A DNA stretch of 40,874 bases. Origin: Dicyema japonicum. Lineage: Eukaryota; Dicyemida; Rhombozoa; Dicyemidae. The stretch covers positions 29,777-70,650 of the forward strand of contig RDEW01000092.1 of NCBI GenBank assembly GCA_011109175.1, in the 5' to 3' direction. Below, piece by piece: positions 1 to 10,665 of this stretch. The stretch's first letter is position 1; each line of letters begins with the position of its first letter. The notes beneath the pieces are model-generated. The model was given only the letters and a program-made list of their open reading frames with translations. It was not told where the DNA came from and did no database searches. Both the position numbers and the translations under genes were made by a program.

Positions 1-44
1 TTTTTTTAATTAACTTTAATTTAAAAGTAGTAATTAATAATTAA

Positions 45-140
45 TTAACACAGCCATCCACCAAAGTGGTCCCCACCGAGATATTCGACGTGGCGTTGCC
101 TCTCACGATTGTAACAAAGATCATCTGGAAAAGCCATTAG
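45..140 (-). pseudogene. C-terminal tail of a non-LTR reverse transcriptase
   Basis: Read on the minus strand, this stretch encodes WLFQ, then after a one-base slip IFVTIVRGNATS, and ends near TAA. This matches the conserved end of a metazoan non-LTR reverse transcriptase family, whose proteins close with WLFQRISVAIQRGN-like residues. The frame is broken, so it is a relic. A related tail lies at 2330-2442 on the opposite strand, making the pair look like terminal inverted repeats of the LINE sequence between them. The coding similarity explains the pair better. Confidence 0.65.
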
Positions 141-159
141 CTGTTTTGTTTTTTGATGC

Positions 160-880
160 CGAGGATGGACGAAAAAAATAAGGTTGGGGTAGGACTAACT
201 ACACTAGTTCGGCTGGAGGTGCTGAAGGTGGGAGTTTTCAAACTCTTATGAGGCATAGGTACTCTGGCTACCTATGCCAATGGAAAAATCGTCAAAAGAG
301 GAGAATCCCACTTGTTGGTGGGATTCAGGAACGAGGTGGACACCTCAGCTTTTGAAGCTGAGGTTAATGATAAGGTACCTTTTGGGCCCGGGGCACATAA
401 CATGTCTCGGGTCATCCCCAAGGAAACTGACTCAGTAGTGCTAGTCTTCAGAGGTCCCCCTGGACTTCGGAGATGATGATGTACTAGATCACATCAAGAA
501 GGACAACCCCACGGCGACAAAGATCGAGCGCTTCACGAGTGGTGGCAGGAGGCACCGGACCTTGAAGGTCTGGCTTCGATCAGGAGCAGAGGCAGAGAGG
601 ATCTGCCTAGAGAAGGTACGAATTGGTTACTTTAGGCTCGGTGTGGCCCGAGAGCGATCGGTAGCAATCCAGTGGTATAGATGGCAGGGATTCGGCTACA
701 CCAGCCCCCGATGCACTACAAAGAGAAGTGACTAAATTGCGGGAGCCCACATTCACGGAAGGCCTGTCAATCCTAAGTCAGGTCTCTTAAGTACGTGAAC
801 TGTGAAGAGGAAGGAAACAGGGCGAGCCACTCGAAATGCCCCCTGCTTCATAAGGATATAGGGGAGAAGGCAGACGCTTT
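160..880 (+). pseudogene. LINE ORF1 (gag-like) remnant with zinc knuckles
   Basis: The plus strand encodes a broken gag-like protein of the Jockey/I type. A segment near 475-660 reads like the RNA-binding PRE_C2HC region (KIERFTSGGRRHRTLKVWL, then AERICLEKVRIGYFRLGVAR). Zinc-knuckle sequence follows at about 660-850: QWYRWQGFGYTSPRC, an AGAHIHG segment and NCEEEGNRASHSKCP. In the first knuckle two expected Cys are Trp and the His is Tyr, so it could not bind zinc normally. Several frameshifts and stops are needed to join the parts. It lies upstream of the endonuclease ORF in the same orientation, as expected for one LINE. Confidence 0.65.
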
Positions 881-1010
881 TCTCTGGAGTGGCCAGCGAT
901 GTAAGCGCTGTCCATCGTGTGGTAAGTCGCTATTGCAGCAGCTCCGGTTCAACGTTCCCTAATGCGCTTAGGGACATTGCGCTGTGTGATAGGAAGGTGC
1001 ATGCTTCGAA

Positions 1011-2140
1011 ATGATGTTGAGCATCATTTCGGTAAACGTTAGGTCCCTCCGGAGAAGAAGGAAGGCCATCGAGGATCTTCTGGACTCCCTGGAGGTCGAC
1101 ATCTTGGTCCTTAACGAGACAAAGTGTAAGGATACGGCTGCTGCAGACTTTAAAGGCTATACTAGTTGTCATCTTTTGTGGAATGACATACATCGAGGTT
1201 TGGATACTAGTATCTATCGGAGGACAAGTCTAGCAGCAGTCGTCCAATGTATATCTCAGTGCCCTCATTGCGAGCTTATATTATTACGCGTTAGACTTCC
1301 TAGTTTTACTATTGTCATTGGGGCAATGTATGCCAAGCAGATTTTGGCTGCTTTACTAATAACAAAGAGGGATCGGCACTGCGGAACCTAGCGGGGGATC
1401 TTGGGCTCTCCGTTACTACATCAACGGATCCTAACCACAAGGATTCAAAAGGAGGAGAGGACTACCTGGGAATGGCAGTAGCCTCTCCATGGTTAATTGG
1501 TATGCTTTCTGTACCTCGTGTTCTTAGGGACATCGGAATCGATTACCGTCCCCTACTCACCGAGCTTCACGAACCTGTTCGATCTTAGGCCCCAATTGGC
1601 TATGACTTGGGCTCTGGCACTTGGGATAACCTGGAGGCGTTCATGGATAGAAAACTCCCTTCTCTCAAAGGGCAAGTTTGCAGTGAAGCAGACGTGGAGG
1701 AAATGGATGCCACCCTGCGTGATATCCTTGAGGAATACATGCGGACTAACTGTCGGTTACGTCCGCATGGTGAAAGCTTCGCGCAAATTCCAGGCCTGAT
1801 TTTAAGTAAAATAATAATTAGAAAGAGGTACTTGAGATTCCGCTCGAAGTGCGTGTACGAAGAAAATAGGACCTACTACAAGAATAGGGTGAACATCCTG
1901 AAGAGGGAAATCAAGAAGGGGCTTGTTGACTTCCAGAGTAATAAATGGAGGAGGGCATGCGAGAGGGTGAACCCCGCATGGCCGGACTTCTGGAGTCAAC
2001 TCAAGCGACTATCGGGCAGAGGGTAAGCGTCGTCTGCATGTACCTTGAGTCGTGCGGATGGAACTAAAACCTCGGACCCGACCGAAATTGCATAATGAGA
2101 GACACCCTCTCGGACCTTCAGATGGGATTCCGTGAGGGGC
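1011..2140 (+). pseudogene. LINE ORF2 remnant: endonuclease and linker
   Basis: The N-terminus reads LSIISVNVRSL and later DILVLNETKC, matching the first two motifs of an APE-type LINE endonuclease, with the Asn and the catalytic Glu present. The frame stops at 1389-1391. Further open segments run to 2026 in other frames and end with FWSQLKRLSGRG and LSRADGTKTSDPTEIA, typical of the linker before the RT domain. A last piece (LSDLQMGFREG) resembles RT motif 1 and runs into the single n at 2141. Most of the linker-to-palm distance is missing. Product in life would be target nicking and reverse transcription; this copy is dead. Confidence 0.75.
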
Positions 2141-2329
2141 NTTCTCATTTAATTGTGAGTTTTTTTAGGAAAAACTTTACAAAAAATTTCTAGCTAGGTT
2201 TTAAATGAGAAAAGGAAAGTGGAATTGTCTGACCTATGGTTTAATAAATATGTTAGTTCATTCTATAAAATAAGTGTAAAATTGCTTCGCTTCCTAAAGG
2301 AACTTGGACGCTTAGTAACACTGAAAAGC

Positions 2330-2442
2330 CACGACACACGTGGGACTCATTGGCTTCTCCAGTGATCTTTGTTGCAATCGTGAGAGGTAGCGCCACGTCG
2401 ATAATGTCGTCGGGGTCCACTTTGGATAGATGGCTGTGTTAA
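2330..2442 (+). pseudogene. C-terminal tail of a non-LTR reverse transcriptase
   Basis: THWLLQ at 2345 is followed after a one-base slip by IFVAIVRGSATSIMSSGS and a TAA at 2440-2442. This is the same tail type as the minus-strand copy at 45-140, inverted. It lies beyond the single n at 2141, so its link to the LINE upstream is not assured. Confidence 0.65.
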
Positions 2443-2899
2443 TTATTTATTGGGTTAATAAAGTTCATTCTATTAAATTATGATTTGATGTTAATTATGT
2501 AATTTATTAATTTTTTATATTTTTAAATACAAGCTTCCAATTCTATTAAAATTAATTAATCACTTATTTCACTTGAGTAAGAAGTTTTTTTTTCCTGAAA
2601 ACTTTAATTTTATCATTACTTGACAGATTTAGTTTCTACTTTGCCATCTGTTTGTATATTCATTTGATAAATTATACAATGATTTTAGTTTTTTTTAAAT
2701 TGAAACATTTTATGATTTAGAAAGAGACTTGTAAATTTGCCGATAATTTGGAAAAGTAAAATGAAGGTTAGTATTTTCACTAAACATTCAGTTCAGCGAC
2801 AGATTGCCAATATGAGAAAAAAATTTTGGAAAAGATAGATTAGCATTAGAAAGTAATAATATGAATTACCGTAAACAGCAGATGGAAACGTTGATTTCA
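2443..2899. other. AT-rich stretch without recognisable gene
   Basis: Long T and A runs and frequent stops in all frames. I see no coding segment, RNA gene or repeat shared with the rest of the window. Confidence 0.5.
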
Positions 2900-3420
2900 A
2901 TTTATGATGGGGATTTCATTACAACTTGGATTAAAAGTCTGTGTTCCACATCCGTGCCGATGCGGAGAACGGATCGACTGTTTTACCTACAACCTCTCTC
3001 ATCAGGAAAATTGCAGTCAAATTTCCCAGACTCATGTTCTTGAACGAAGTCGTTAAGCAAGCTTTGACGCCGCCCGAAATTCCACTATGGTCGAACCAGT
3101 CGGTCTTGTGATTAGAAACTATCAGATGGAATGATAATCTTTTCTTTTGAAGCCGGGAAACCTCTTCTCTGGGACATCACCTGCACCGACACGTTTGCCC
3201 CTTGCAACCTACTAGAGCCTGTTATGCATCTGAGAAGACTGATAGGTTGAAACGGGAAAAGTACGCGGTCCTACCCAAGGATTTTTTATTTGTTTACTCG
3301 CAGTTGAGACGCCTGTTTCCTTGCGTTTGCGAAACTGAAATTCTTGAGTCGTCTAAGGAATCGGATTTTTATATGAGCACGAGATCCCCATGAGTCCTGC
3401 GGGTTATTCTGTAATTTTTA
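2900..3420 (+). pseudogene. Non-LTR reverse transcriptase C-terminal domain, decayed
   Basis: Successive frames give the ordered landmarks of the post-palm domain of a widespread metazoan LINE RT: LQLGLKVCVPHPCRCG (the C-x-C-G part of a Cys/His cluster), LNEVVKQAL, a DGMIIFSFEAGKPLLWD block, DITCTDTFAPCNL, then LSRLRNRI and ARDPHESCGLF. At least four frameshifts and two stops interrupt it. The family normally continues with a WLF..IS.A..RGN tail, which is lost here near 3415. Closest relatives in the window are the copies at 10.4, 21.3, 34, 36.2-36.8 and 39.5 kb. Confidence 0.8.
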
Positions 3421-4629
3421 ATATTAAAGATAATTCCTTAGAATTCTGTTTTTGAGTCTTAATTGGCCTTTGTGTTGAGCTAAACAGTTAAATTCAAAGA
3501 TAAGAATTCTGAAATTAATAATATTTTGTTTTTATATCAACCAGGTTTTGTAAATTAATATTTTAGATTATAAACTTTTTGATTTGGAAATTTTTGTTTC
3601 TCAATTTCTTTTAGAATTTTGAACTTATTTGTTTCTATTCTAAATCTTTGTCAACGTCCCGTGTGATTTAGTCAATATCAGTGCCGAATATGACGTGAAA
3701 GTGAATTTAGATAATAAGTGACCATATTGGTTATTTTAGAATTGCTGTGAATTTATAAACTAAGAGAAACTTTTTGCAATCGAACTTTTCTCAGATTTGC
3801 GCCGGACCAGGATAAATTATTTTTTTGATTTTTTCTAAAATGTACGGAGATTTTGATTTTTATTAGTTTTCTATCTACTTTGATATTTTTGATGACTTTT
3901 TAGACGCGTTATATAAATGTGATAGGGATAAGTTATGTTGTTTTGTTAATTTGGTCAAATATCCTACGGAGTTTCATTAACCACCTTTAAAAGGTTTAGA
4001 CATACTGTCACCTATGATGACTTTTTTTTATTTTTTCAATCTTGTTTTTCGTTTAATTTTTGAACACCACGTACCTACATGAACTAAGAATGGTGCTAAG
4101 TGATTTAATGATTAGACGTAGGAGTTAAATTTAATTACTTAGCTGTAACTGGAGAGAGTGATAAAAACCAGGATATGACTAATTATGAAATATATTGAAC
4201 GGAAAAGCAGAAAAATTATTATTATAAACATGCATAAAATCATATTAAGTATAATTCCATATCTGTATCTTTTGATAGGTAATTTTCTAAGTTTGATTTT
4301 TTAAGAAAAAATGGAAAAATTAGCATCTCTAAGAAGACCGGTCCTTCAAAGTCAGAGGTAATATTTCAATATATTTTAGTTCCCTGCTGATTTAAGAGTA
4401 ACTTTAACACCAATCAAGTTAAAGAATTTTGTCCTTCGTAAAAAGAAAGATAAATCAGTTTGTTCCATTTTTTATTATAGGTTGTGGATATTCACACTGA
4501 ATTCATGAGTGAAAGAAGTCGAATGTCATTAAAGATAATTCAATATATGAAATTGAAAATAATGTAATATTTCTATATATTTCAGGTCCTGGCTGAAAGT
4601 TTATCAGGCACCCTTTATTCTTTCATCAA
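3421..4629. other. AT-rich stretch without recognisable gene
   Basis: About 1.2 kb of low-complexity AT-rich DNA with stops in every frame. Nothing in it matches the other repeats or any family I recognise. Confidence 0.45.
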
Positions 4630-4920
4630 AACAACAAAATCGAGGACGTTCAAAAGAAGACTTTCAGAATGACGGAGCGGTGGTCTTGTGGGAGACACAT
4701 AACCGGACCGATTACTCTGGAGGCCCTCATTAAACAAAACTCCGGCATGCGGGAAGATGGCCCTGCAAATACATTCAGCCGCCCAATACGAGTTTGTGTG
4801 GGTACGAGGGAGAAGCACCGGAATAGAATGAGGATTTTGGCGGAACGCATCGGGATCACGTGATAGTTAATTTTGGTTTTACCGTGGTCTTGGGTGTTAA
4901 ATAAATAAATCAATCAAAAC
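4630..4920 (+). repeat. Dispersed repeat, probable LINE 3' end, copy 1
   Basis: The segment carries a 64-codon open frame (4669-4863) ending just after GGGATCACGTGATA, then TTTTGGTTTTACCGTGGTCTT and an ATAAATAAATCAATC-like simple tail. A diverged reverse-complement copy sits at 7120-7345 with the same order. The simple repeat tail following a coding remnant is what a LINE 3' end looks like. I cannot assign the protein to a family. Confidence 0.5.
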
Positions 4921-5024
4921 AAGAAGCGGTAGAAATAAGAAAATTAAAACATAAGCAAGGATGAACCGTTTTTTTAGGTTTTATTATAGGAGGCGGAAAT
5001 AACTCCAAAAGGACTTAAATCGGA

Positions 5025-5237
5025 GTCCTTCGTCATAAATAAATCTTAGATCCTGTGGATGATATTTCTGAAATAATAAGGACTTCCGACGGAAATGAGA
5101 TATTCTATATATTTCATTCAGACAAACGTGATGATAGACTTTCAAAAAAAACAAAAAATTCAATAATTGAAGCTTGCAATTGTAAATCTGACAATTTATT
5201 TTTTTTGCTTTGGAAACACTTGGAGAAAATTCAATAA
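5025..5237 (+). CDS. Unrecognised open segment with a possible 25-nt intron
   Basis: From 5050 an open frame of about 60 codons reads like real protein (polar, mixed codons, segments DDISEIIRTSDGNEIF and HSDKRDDRLSKKTKNS) and stops at TAA 5235-5237. Directly before it, 5025-5049 has the GT..AG form and 25-nt length of the introns in this genome. I do not recognise the protein and find no second copy in the window. It may be an exon of a decayed gene or a chance frame. Confidence 0.25.
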
Positions 5238-5700
5238 TGTGCCATGTGGTTCACAATGGAATAAATTAATAATACGAAACACTTGAAAAAATTTAATAAT
5301 GCGTTATGTGGTTCACATATAGTCTACAAAAAATATAGCCAGGAGAATATAAATAGGGACAAATCAAATAGTGAAAAATAAGAAAAAATTTAATAATGCG
5401 TTATGTGGTTCACATATAGTCTACAAAAAATATAGCCAGGAGAATATAATTAGGGACAAATCAAATAGTGAAAAATAATCCATATTTATTGGTTACCAAA
5501 ATATAAAATATATTAGACATTTTGGTAACATCCTTCTACACTATTTGATGAATCCAATACGATTATCTTGAAGAGAATGTATGACTTTACAACAGAATAT
5601 ACAAGGAATATATACACCAACAACCAACAAAAAGAGAGTGGCAACTGCTTGCCAATCAATATACTATTGTATTTAAAGGTTCGCCATATTGTAAAACATT
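5190..5700 (-). repeat. Dispersed element related to 37.2-37.65 kb (inverted)
   Basis: The reverse complement of this stretch follows the order seen at 37200-37650 and 40540-40874: a segment with ATATGGCGAACC, a TTTGCCACTTTCTTGTGGTT-like segment, and a hairpin with CACTATTTG ends. It includes the 97-bp tandem at 5285-5478. No transposase frame is visible, so a non-autonomous element is likely. Confidence 0.55.
5285..5478. repeat. 97-bp tandem duplication
   Basis: Two units (5285-5381, 5382-5478) starting GAAAAAATTTAATAATGCG differ by one base by eye. A shorter, diverged partial unit precedes them near 5219. The unit contains the AGGGACAAATCAAATAGTG end of the dispersed hairpin element. Confidence 0.85.
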
Positions 5701-6155
5701 TTTTTAAATAAATAAGTATTAATAATAATATAAATTAGTCAAAATTTAACATAAATAAATTTAAATAAATAAATCTAACTATAATTTTTGTTAATTGAGT
5801 GTTGCAATGGCGGTTGAGCATTTGAAGGATGGCAACCTCACATTTGTTATTAAGACTGAGCTAATAAGTTTATGAATTGATTCTGTACCTTTGATCTGAT
5901 TCAATATATTATTGAAGTTAACTATATTTAGATATTATTAAATGTTACCAAAGAAAATGGAAACTAACAATCAATACAAACTAAAATAAATCAATTTTGG
6001 AGACCAACAATAAACTTGGGTCTCATTAAGTGACACTACGATACAAGGTGTTGACTGCAATAGCTCCATAATGACTGAAATTAACCATTTTGGATTGAGT
6101 GTTATCTTTTCTTTATTACCTAACTTAGAAAAAATTATTATTCTAAGAATTAAGG
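5701..6155. other. AT-rich stretch, no supported gene
   Basis: Mostly TAA-rich simple sequence. A minus-strand open frame of 63 codons (5971-6162) has no family resemblance that I can see. Confidence 0.4.
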
Positions 6156-6440
6156 GTGACACTAAAATCGACTCGAAATAATTTCACACTGACACCTTTT
6201 CTCAGTCGAAACTTGCTGGTTCCTAGTTGGAAGCTAGGGAGGTTGCTGGAGTTTGAAAATTTCAATATAAAAAATAAGACAGCCCTTCTTTCAGATTCCA
6301 TTACAGTCCATTGCCGTATAGTTACGAGTGGAGCATTTCTGCCTAAGAAGGTCTCCTTTCTAAAATCGCTTGAGTCAACGATATCGAAAATTAGAATGAA
6401 CGTTGGTTTTGGCGAACATTCATTAAATCATAATATTTTA
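6156..6440 (+). pseudogene. Non-LTR reverse transcriptase C-terminal domain fragment
   Basis: One frame gives FQIPLQSIAV and the next gives TSGAFLPKKVSFLKSL, together matching the conserved (F)VPLAVETSG.FGPKTVSFLR.LG block of the LINE RT C-terminal domain. A weak NERWFWRTF follows where NERCWLFER is expected. One frameshift splits the VET motif and the end is eroded. It resembles the copies at 12.0-12.4 and 12.75-13.18 kb (SFLRAL type) more than those at 10.4 or 34 kb. Confidence 0.6.
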
Positions 6441-7119
6441 AATTATTAATTTGATATGTGAAATCGATTAATAATACTTTTAATTTTTTTTGGGTTGACA
6501 AAGTCATCATTATTTTTTCCCACAATCAGAAGCTGACGGACAGTAATGTTTGATTTCGCATGCCATAATGGTTACGTTTGTAGGTAAGGTCAGTTAGGGC
6601 CGTTGTATTAACTTTTTATTTTATTTTGTATTAATAATAAAGATAATTAAGATCACTGACTCTTTGAACAGAATCAGATATCTCATCGCGGAGAGGAAAA
6701 ATGATAGAAGAGAAAGGAGATGGCTAATTGAGGCAGTTCCTTGCAAATCGTCTGGGGAATTTAATTTTTATTTGTTAAAACACCATATTAGATAATAATT
6801 TACATTGTAGGGTAAGAAATTTTTATTTTTATTCAATTTCATTTAAAATAGATTGTATATGGATTGGGAGTTCCCTTCGCGCTCTCGATCCTAATTTTTT
6901 CGAAGAGACATCATGCTGTTCTAGTCTATCATTTTCGTGATCCAACAAGTCTGATCATCTCAACAAATTCCATGATATCGACTAGATCGCTTCACACATC
7001 TCCGACTGGAGTCACAGTCATCTTAATTCTTAAAGTGTACAGCTGAATAATCAAAATACCAGAGCTAGAATGATAGTCCAACCAACATTATGTTCAAATG
7101 ATGATAGACATAGAACATT
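6441..7119. other. AT-rich stretch, no supported gene
   Basis: I see nothing beyond a 60-codon frame at 6864-7046 with no recognisable features. Confidence 0.4.
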
Positions 7120-7345
7120 TTATTTTTTATTTATTTAACCCAAGACAACGCTAAAACAAAACTAATTATCACGTGATCCCGATGCAGTCTAACAGAGACC
7201 TCATCTTTGCCCGGTGTTTTTCCTTCGTGCCGCGCCTGAACGTACAGGCTGCCTGAATTTTCAGTGCCAACTTCCCGTGATCTGGAGTCAAGTTTCATAA
7301 GGGCCTCCAGAGGCGTAGGTCCGGGTCGATGATCTTCACAAATCC
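7120..7345 (-). repeat. Dispersed repeat, probable LINE 3' end, copy 2 (inverted)
   Basis: Minus-strand copy of the element at 4630-4920. It shares the GATCACGTGATA box, the GTCTTGGGT TAAATAAATAAA tail and the CTGGAGGCCCT segment. The two copies differ at many positions, so both insertions look old. Confidence 0.5.
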
Positions 7346-7633
7346 AGCGCTTCGTTACTCGTTAAGCTAAGCCCTCTTTTGCATTTCCTCAATTTATGAA
7401 ATCCTGACTGAGTAAACTTGCAAAAAATATTTTTTATAAATAATAATCAAAATTATAAATATTTAAAATTATATTTACATTACTTTGTTGACTGACGTTA
7501 CAAACCTGTAATGCACTTTATTATCAAATTGATGATCAATGTCTCAAATTCATATTATCGAGTCCTTTCTTGCAAGGAAAGCCTTTCAGGTGTCATCGAA
7601 TGACTGTGTCTTCCCTATGTGAATTTATCATGA

Positions 7634-7831
7634 TCAGATTTTCTGTTCAGTGTAGTGGATCCTGGTTGGAATCCAATACTTAAAATCCCTAAACACTTGT
7701 ACAAAAAAGAGTACAAGCTTTCTCTCATTGAGTTGTGGCACTATGCTCATAGTAAACCTAACCCAAACACACCAGCTTTGGATGTAGGAAACCCAACTAG
7801 GATGGATGTTTCTGAACGCTCTTTCAAATGA
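7634..7831 (+). CDS. Unrecognised open segment, possible exon
   Basis: An open frame of 65 codons without an initiating ATG near its start, preceded by TTTTCTGTTCAG, a good acceptor-like sequence. It encodes VDPGWNPILKIPKHLYKKEY and LWHYAHSKPNPNTP segments and ends at TGA 7829-7831. Composition and lack of low complexity look protein-like, but I do not recognise the family. No other copy is in the window. Confidence 0.3.
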   Translation, partial: SDFLFSVVDPGWNPILKIPKHLYKKEYKLSLIELWHYAHSKPNPNTPALDVGNPTRMDVSERSFK

Positions 7832-8529
7832 TGTTCGATTTTAAGTCTTTACATCTAATGAATCCAACCATAGCGGTGGTGACGAACTTGGACTTTTGAC
7901 ATCCCTAGGACGTCGGTAACTCAGATCGACATTGCAAGCGACCACATATCATATAGAATAAATTTCAAGCTAGAGACTTGAAGACTATTAACGTTTTTTT
8001 CGGATTTGATATTAACAAGTAGATTGGTATCACTATCGTTTTTTTACGTTTGACTTGACAGTTCTAGAACTTAAAAAATCATCCACATCGACAACTTGAT
8101 TAGAGGAATCATTATTCTTGTAAGGTCCTATATTCGCAACTCAAAAAAATAAGGAACAGACTCCAAGACAAAATGAGGCACTGCGTGGATTACATGGATT
8201 GTAGAAGCTTTTCTATTCCAAGAATCTTACGAAAATAAAAAATGATAAACCGGACAGTAAGAATTTAACCTTATAAAAATTTACTGATAAATTATTTAAA
8301 AAAGGAAACAAATCACTTAGATATAAAGCCACGAATAATTTTTTGTTGTATCCTATGAATTTTTCGAAATAATTTTGCACATTTGGAAACACTAGGTTGT
8401 GATAAGATGTTACTTTGCTAAAATTGACTTAATTATCGCTTCTTGAAAGAAACTGACAACGGTATGAAGGTTTCCATTACGTGAAAAAATAATTCTCCGG
8501 TAAAAGGAATATTTTTTTAGTAAATAAAT
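7832..8529. other. AT-rich stretch, no supported gene
   Basis: No coding remnant or shared repeat that I can identify. Confidence 0.4.
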
Positions 8530-8646
8530 TAATTTTTGAATAAAGTAATTACAGTCGACCGCGTTATAAAATGGCGAAAATAGACTGTGAGTATAAATGA
8601 GTTTGACCCAGAGAGGAATGGTATAGGATCTCCACATTCTGAACAT
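8530..8646 (-). pseudogene. LINE reverse transcriptase palm fragment
   Basis: On the minus strand RSYTIPLWVKLIYTHSLF and SPFYNAV match the region just before the VPQGS box of the RT fragment at 14290-14480 (IPLWVKLIYTLTF, YNAVPQGS). The similarity stops at YNAV, so the catalytic palm is missing. The 78-codon open frame here (8410-8646) is partly this fragment and partly unrelated AT-rich sequence. Confidence 0.55.
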
Positions 8647-8984
8647 GTGTTTTTTCTAATTTCTTAGACAATTTGCGAAGATCGACTTAATTTGATTCTA
8701 ACGGACAGCGATTCTTTTCTTGATCGCTAGGGAGACAAACTGAATGAACCATCGCGTTTCGAGTCATCGTGGATTCCTAGCTAGGTAATTCGTCCTAGTT
8801 TTTTGTGGAAGATCAGAGACATACTTCAGATTGCTCCGGTTGTCTTGACAGCTTTCGTGCATAATGTATGTAGGTCGAGGAGTCCTCTATACTTCTTTAC
8901 TTTAGATCTATTTAGAAAACCTCAAAATCATCAAACCATGATTCTGAAAATCCATTTTACCGTGGATTCCTATAGCTAGTGGAC

Positions 8985-9330
8985 TGCATTAAATTAATTA
9001 TAAATGGCTTATCATTCAAGCAAATAGTATCACCTCTTTGGAATACTATAGTCTCACCTATAAGGTCAATCAGGACAAGTCATTATGATTAGAAGCTACA
9101 CAAAATATTTATGATTAATATTTTAAAATAACAATATTAATATTTTAAATTTNCTGCATTAAATTAATTATAAATGGCTTATCATTCAAACAAATAGTAC
9201 CACCTCTTTGGAATACTATAGTCCCTCCTATAAGGTTAATCAGGACAAGTCATTATGATTAGAAGCTACACAAAATATTTATGATTATATTCATATTTTA
9301 AAATAACAATATTAATATTCTAAATTTTAA
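8985..9330. repeat. Direct duplication across the single n at 9153
   Basis: Sequence at about 8985-9152 (CTGCATTAAATTAATTATAA onward) is repeated at 9154-9330 with a few substitutions and a small insertion. The single n lies exactly between the copies, so the doubling may be an assembly join of two alleles or repeat copies. Confidence 0.8.
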
Positions 9331-9339
9331 TATTTATGT

Positions 9340-9680
9340 CACGTGGGCAAGCATTCTAGAAGGTCTCAGAGTGGAGACATATTTGTAAACCATGATGCCA
9401 AGATTGCCATAAGGAATGGTGGCATAGAAGGGATAGAAGTATCTCCAAAAAACAGTTCTAGTCAATTCTTAAATCTTTTATCAGTAGTGAAAATGGTGAA
9501 CATGGATTTAGATGCTGCCACATTTAGCATATTTGCAGGTAGTGTCCTAGTCATTGGTAATAGGTAGGTCATGTAGAAATAGGTTGAAAAGGAGAGGAGA
9601 TAAAGGGGAGCCTTGCGGGACCCCATTGGGGGTAGAGATAATTGACTATGCATTTCCTTCGCCAATAGTGTTATGTATTT
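9340..9680 (-). pseudogene. LINE reverse transcriptase fragment with PQGS box
   Basis: The minus strand encodes GVPQGSPLSPLLFNLF followed by LHDLPI, the canonical RT domain motif B of non-LTR elements. Further on, SKSMFTIFTTDKRFKN, GDTSIPSIP and ILG.MV.KYVSTLRPSRM match the stretch after the YADD box in Jockey/RTE-like RTs. The YADD catalytic box itself is eroded (KYAKC) and several stops and frameshifts are present. It abuts a hAT remnant in the same orientation. Confidence 0.8.
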
Positions 9681-9724
9681 GTCTTAAATTGTTATTTTAA
9701 CTTAAGACAAGATTCCAAATTTGC

Positions 9725-10384
9725 ATCAGTTATTTGACTCGGCCATTGCACGACATCTTAGTTCTATTCGCAATTGTTTTTGCGAATAACGGTGTATTTT
9801 TAATTTGAATTAAATTATCTGTTTTATCCGTAAAATTTTGGAATAGTTGTAAGAATTTTAGAAAACATGATTTGATGTCACCATTTGTGAATGTTTTTCC
9901 CATTTTTGCATTCTCATGACTGACAATGAAGCTTCCAATATTAGTAGTCTTGGCAGACTGCTTCCAATAATTGACTGCTGAACCTACAATCTTCCACAGC
10001 TTGTTTTAGTGCATCGCCAATTAGATATTTTCTTGAAAAATAACCATGCTTTGAATTAAATTGTCTCTCCAGATTTTAATTTTTGTTCTGGTTGAAGGAA
10101 ACATTATTTATAGACATAATTAGAGAGCCACAAACATAATTTATGATTAGCGAGTAAGATTTTTAAAATTAAAATATGAAAAAAATATGTAATAATTTAA
10201 ATAAAAATAACAATTTAATATAAAATAATATCTAAATATTATATATAGTTTAAAATTAACATAAAAACATTTTGGAGAAGAATACTATTTTGAAAATGTT
10301 TCTATTATAGATGTAAGTATTCATTTGCGATAATTGAAATAACCACACATAAAAACTCTAAGAGCCACGGTTGCCGACCCTTGC
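9725..10384 (-). mobile_element. hAT transposon remnant (GTF2IRD2/ZBED-like transposase)
   Basis: On the minus strand a long open segment ending at TAA 9730-9732 contains SFIVSHENAKMGKTFTNGD, IKSCFLKFLQLFQNFTDKTD and IKNTPLFAKTIANRT. This is the region before the catalytic core in hAT transposases related to GTF2IRD2, where members read ASF.VSHEIAKMGKPF.DGEF. At 10362-10384 GAGCCACGGTTGCCGACCC closes the element; its complement, GGGTCGGCAACC, is a well known hAT terminal motif. Terminus and frame agree in orientation. The catalytic core and the other end are missing; LINE sequence follows instead. Confidence 0.75.
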
Positions 10385-10439
10385 TCTAGGAAATGCATGA
10401 TACGTTAAAGGAAGCGACAAGTAGTCCAATGGAACGCAA

Positions 10440-10665
10440 TCAGCTGACTTTTTCAGAGAAAAGATGAAACATGTGTAAATAAAACGTCAAAATCTTCGCG
10501 GTTAAAACGTCTGATTCCTTTACGCATGAGACGCTAAAATTCCTGACTCGCCTAGGAAATCGGATTTCTACACGAACAAAAGATCCCCGTGAGCGCTGCT
10601 GGCTATTTGAACGAATCTCGCTCGCCATCGTAGAGGGAATAGCTAAGCAGTTAAGGCGACCTCTG
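10440..10665 (+). pseudogene. LINE reverse transcriptase C-terminal tail
   Basis: Read with frameshifts, the plus strand gives FLTRLGNRI.TR, then DPRERCWLFERISLAIV and a RGNS-like end. This is the classic close of the LINE RT C-terminal domain. The CCCCGTGAGCGCTGCTGGC segment is shared almost letter for letter with copies at 34.6 kb and, inverted, at 36.5 and 39.6 kb. Confidence 0.75.

Noticed and set aside
45-2442. Apparent terminal inverted repeats flanking the first LINE
   Set aside because: Both ends encode the same LINE RT tail in opposite orientation, and the right one lies beyond an n. Two separate LINE 3' ends explain the symmetry without a DNA transposon.
5285-5478. CRISPR-like array from repeated units
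   Set aside because: Only two units, directly abutting with no spacers, in eukaryotic DNA.
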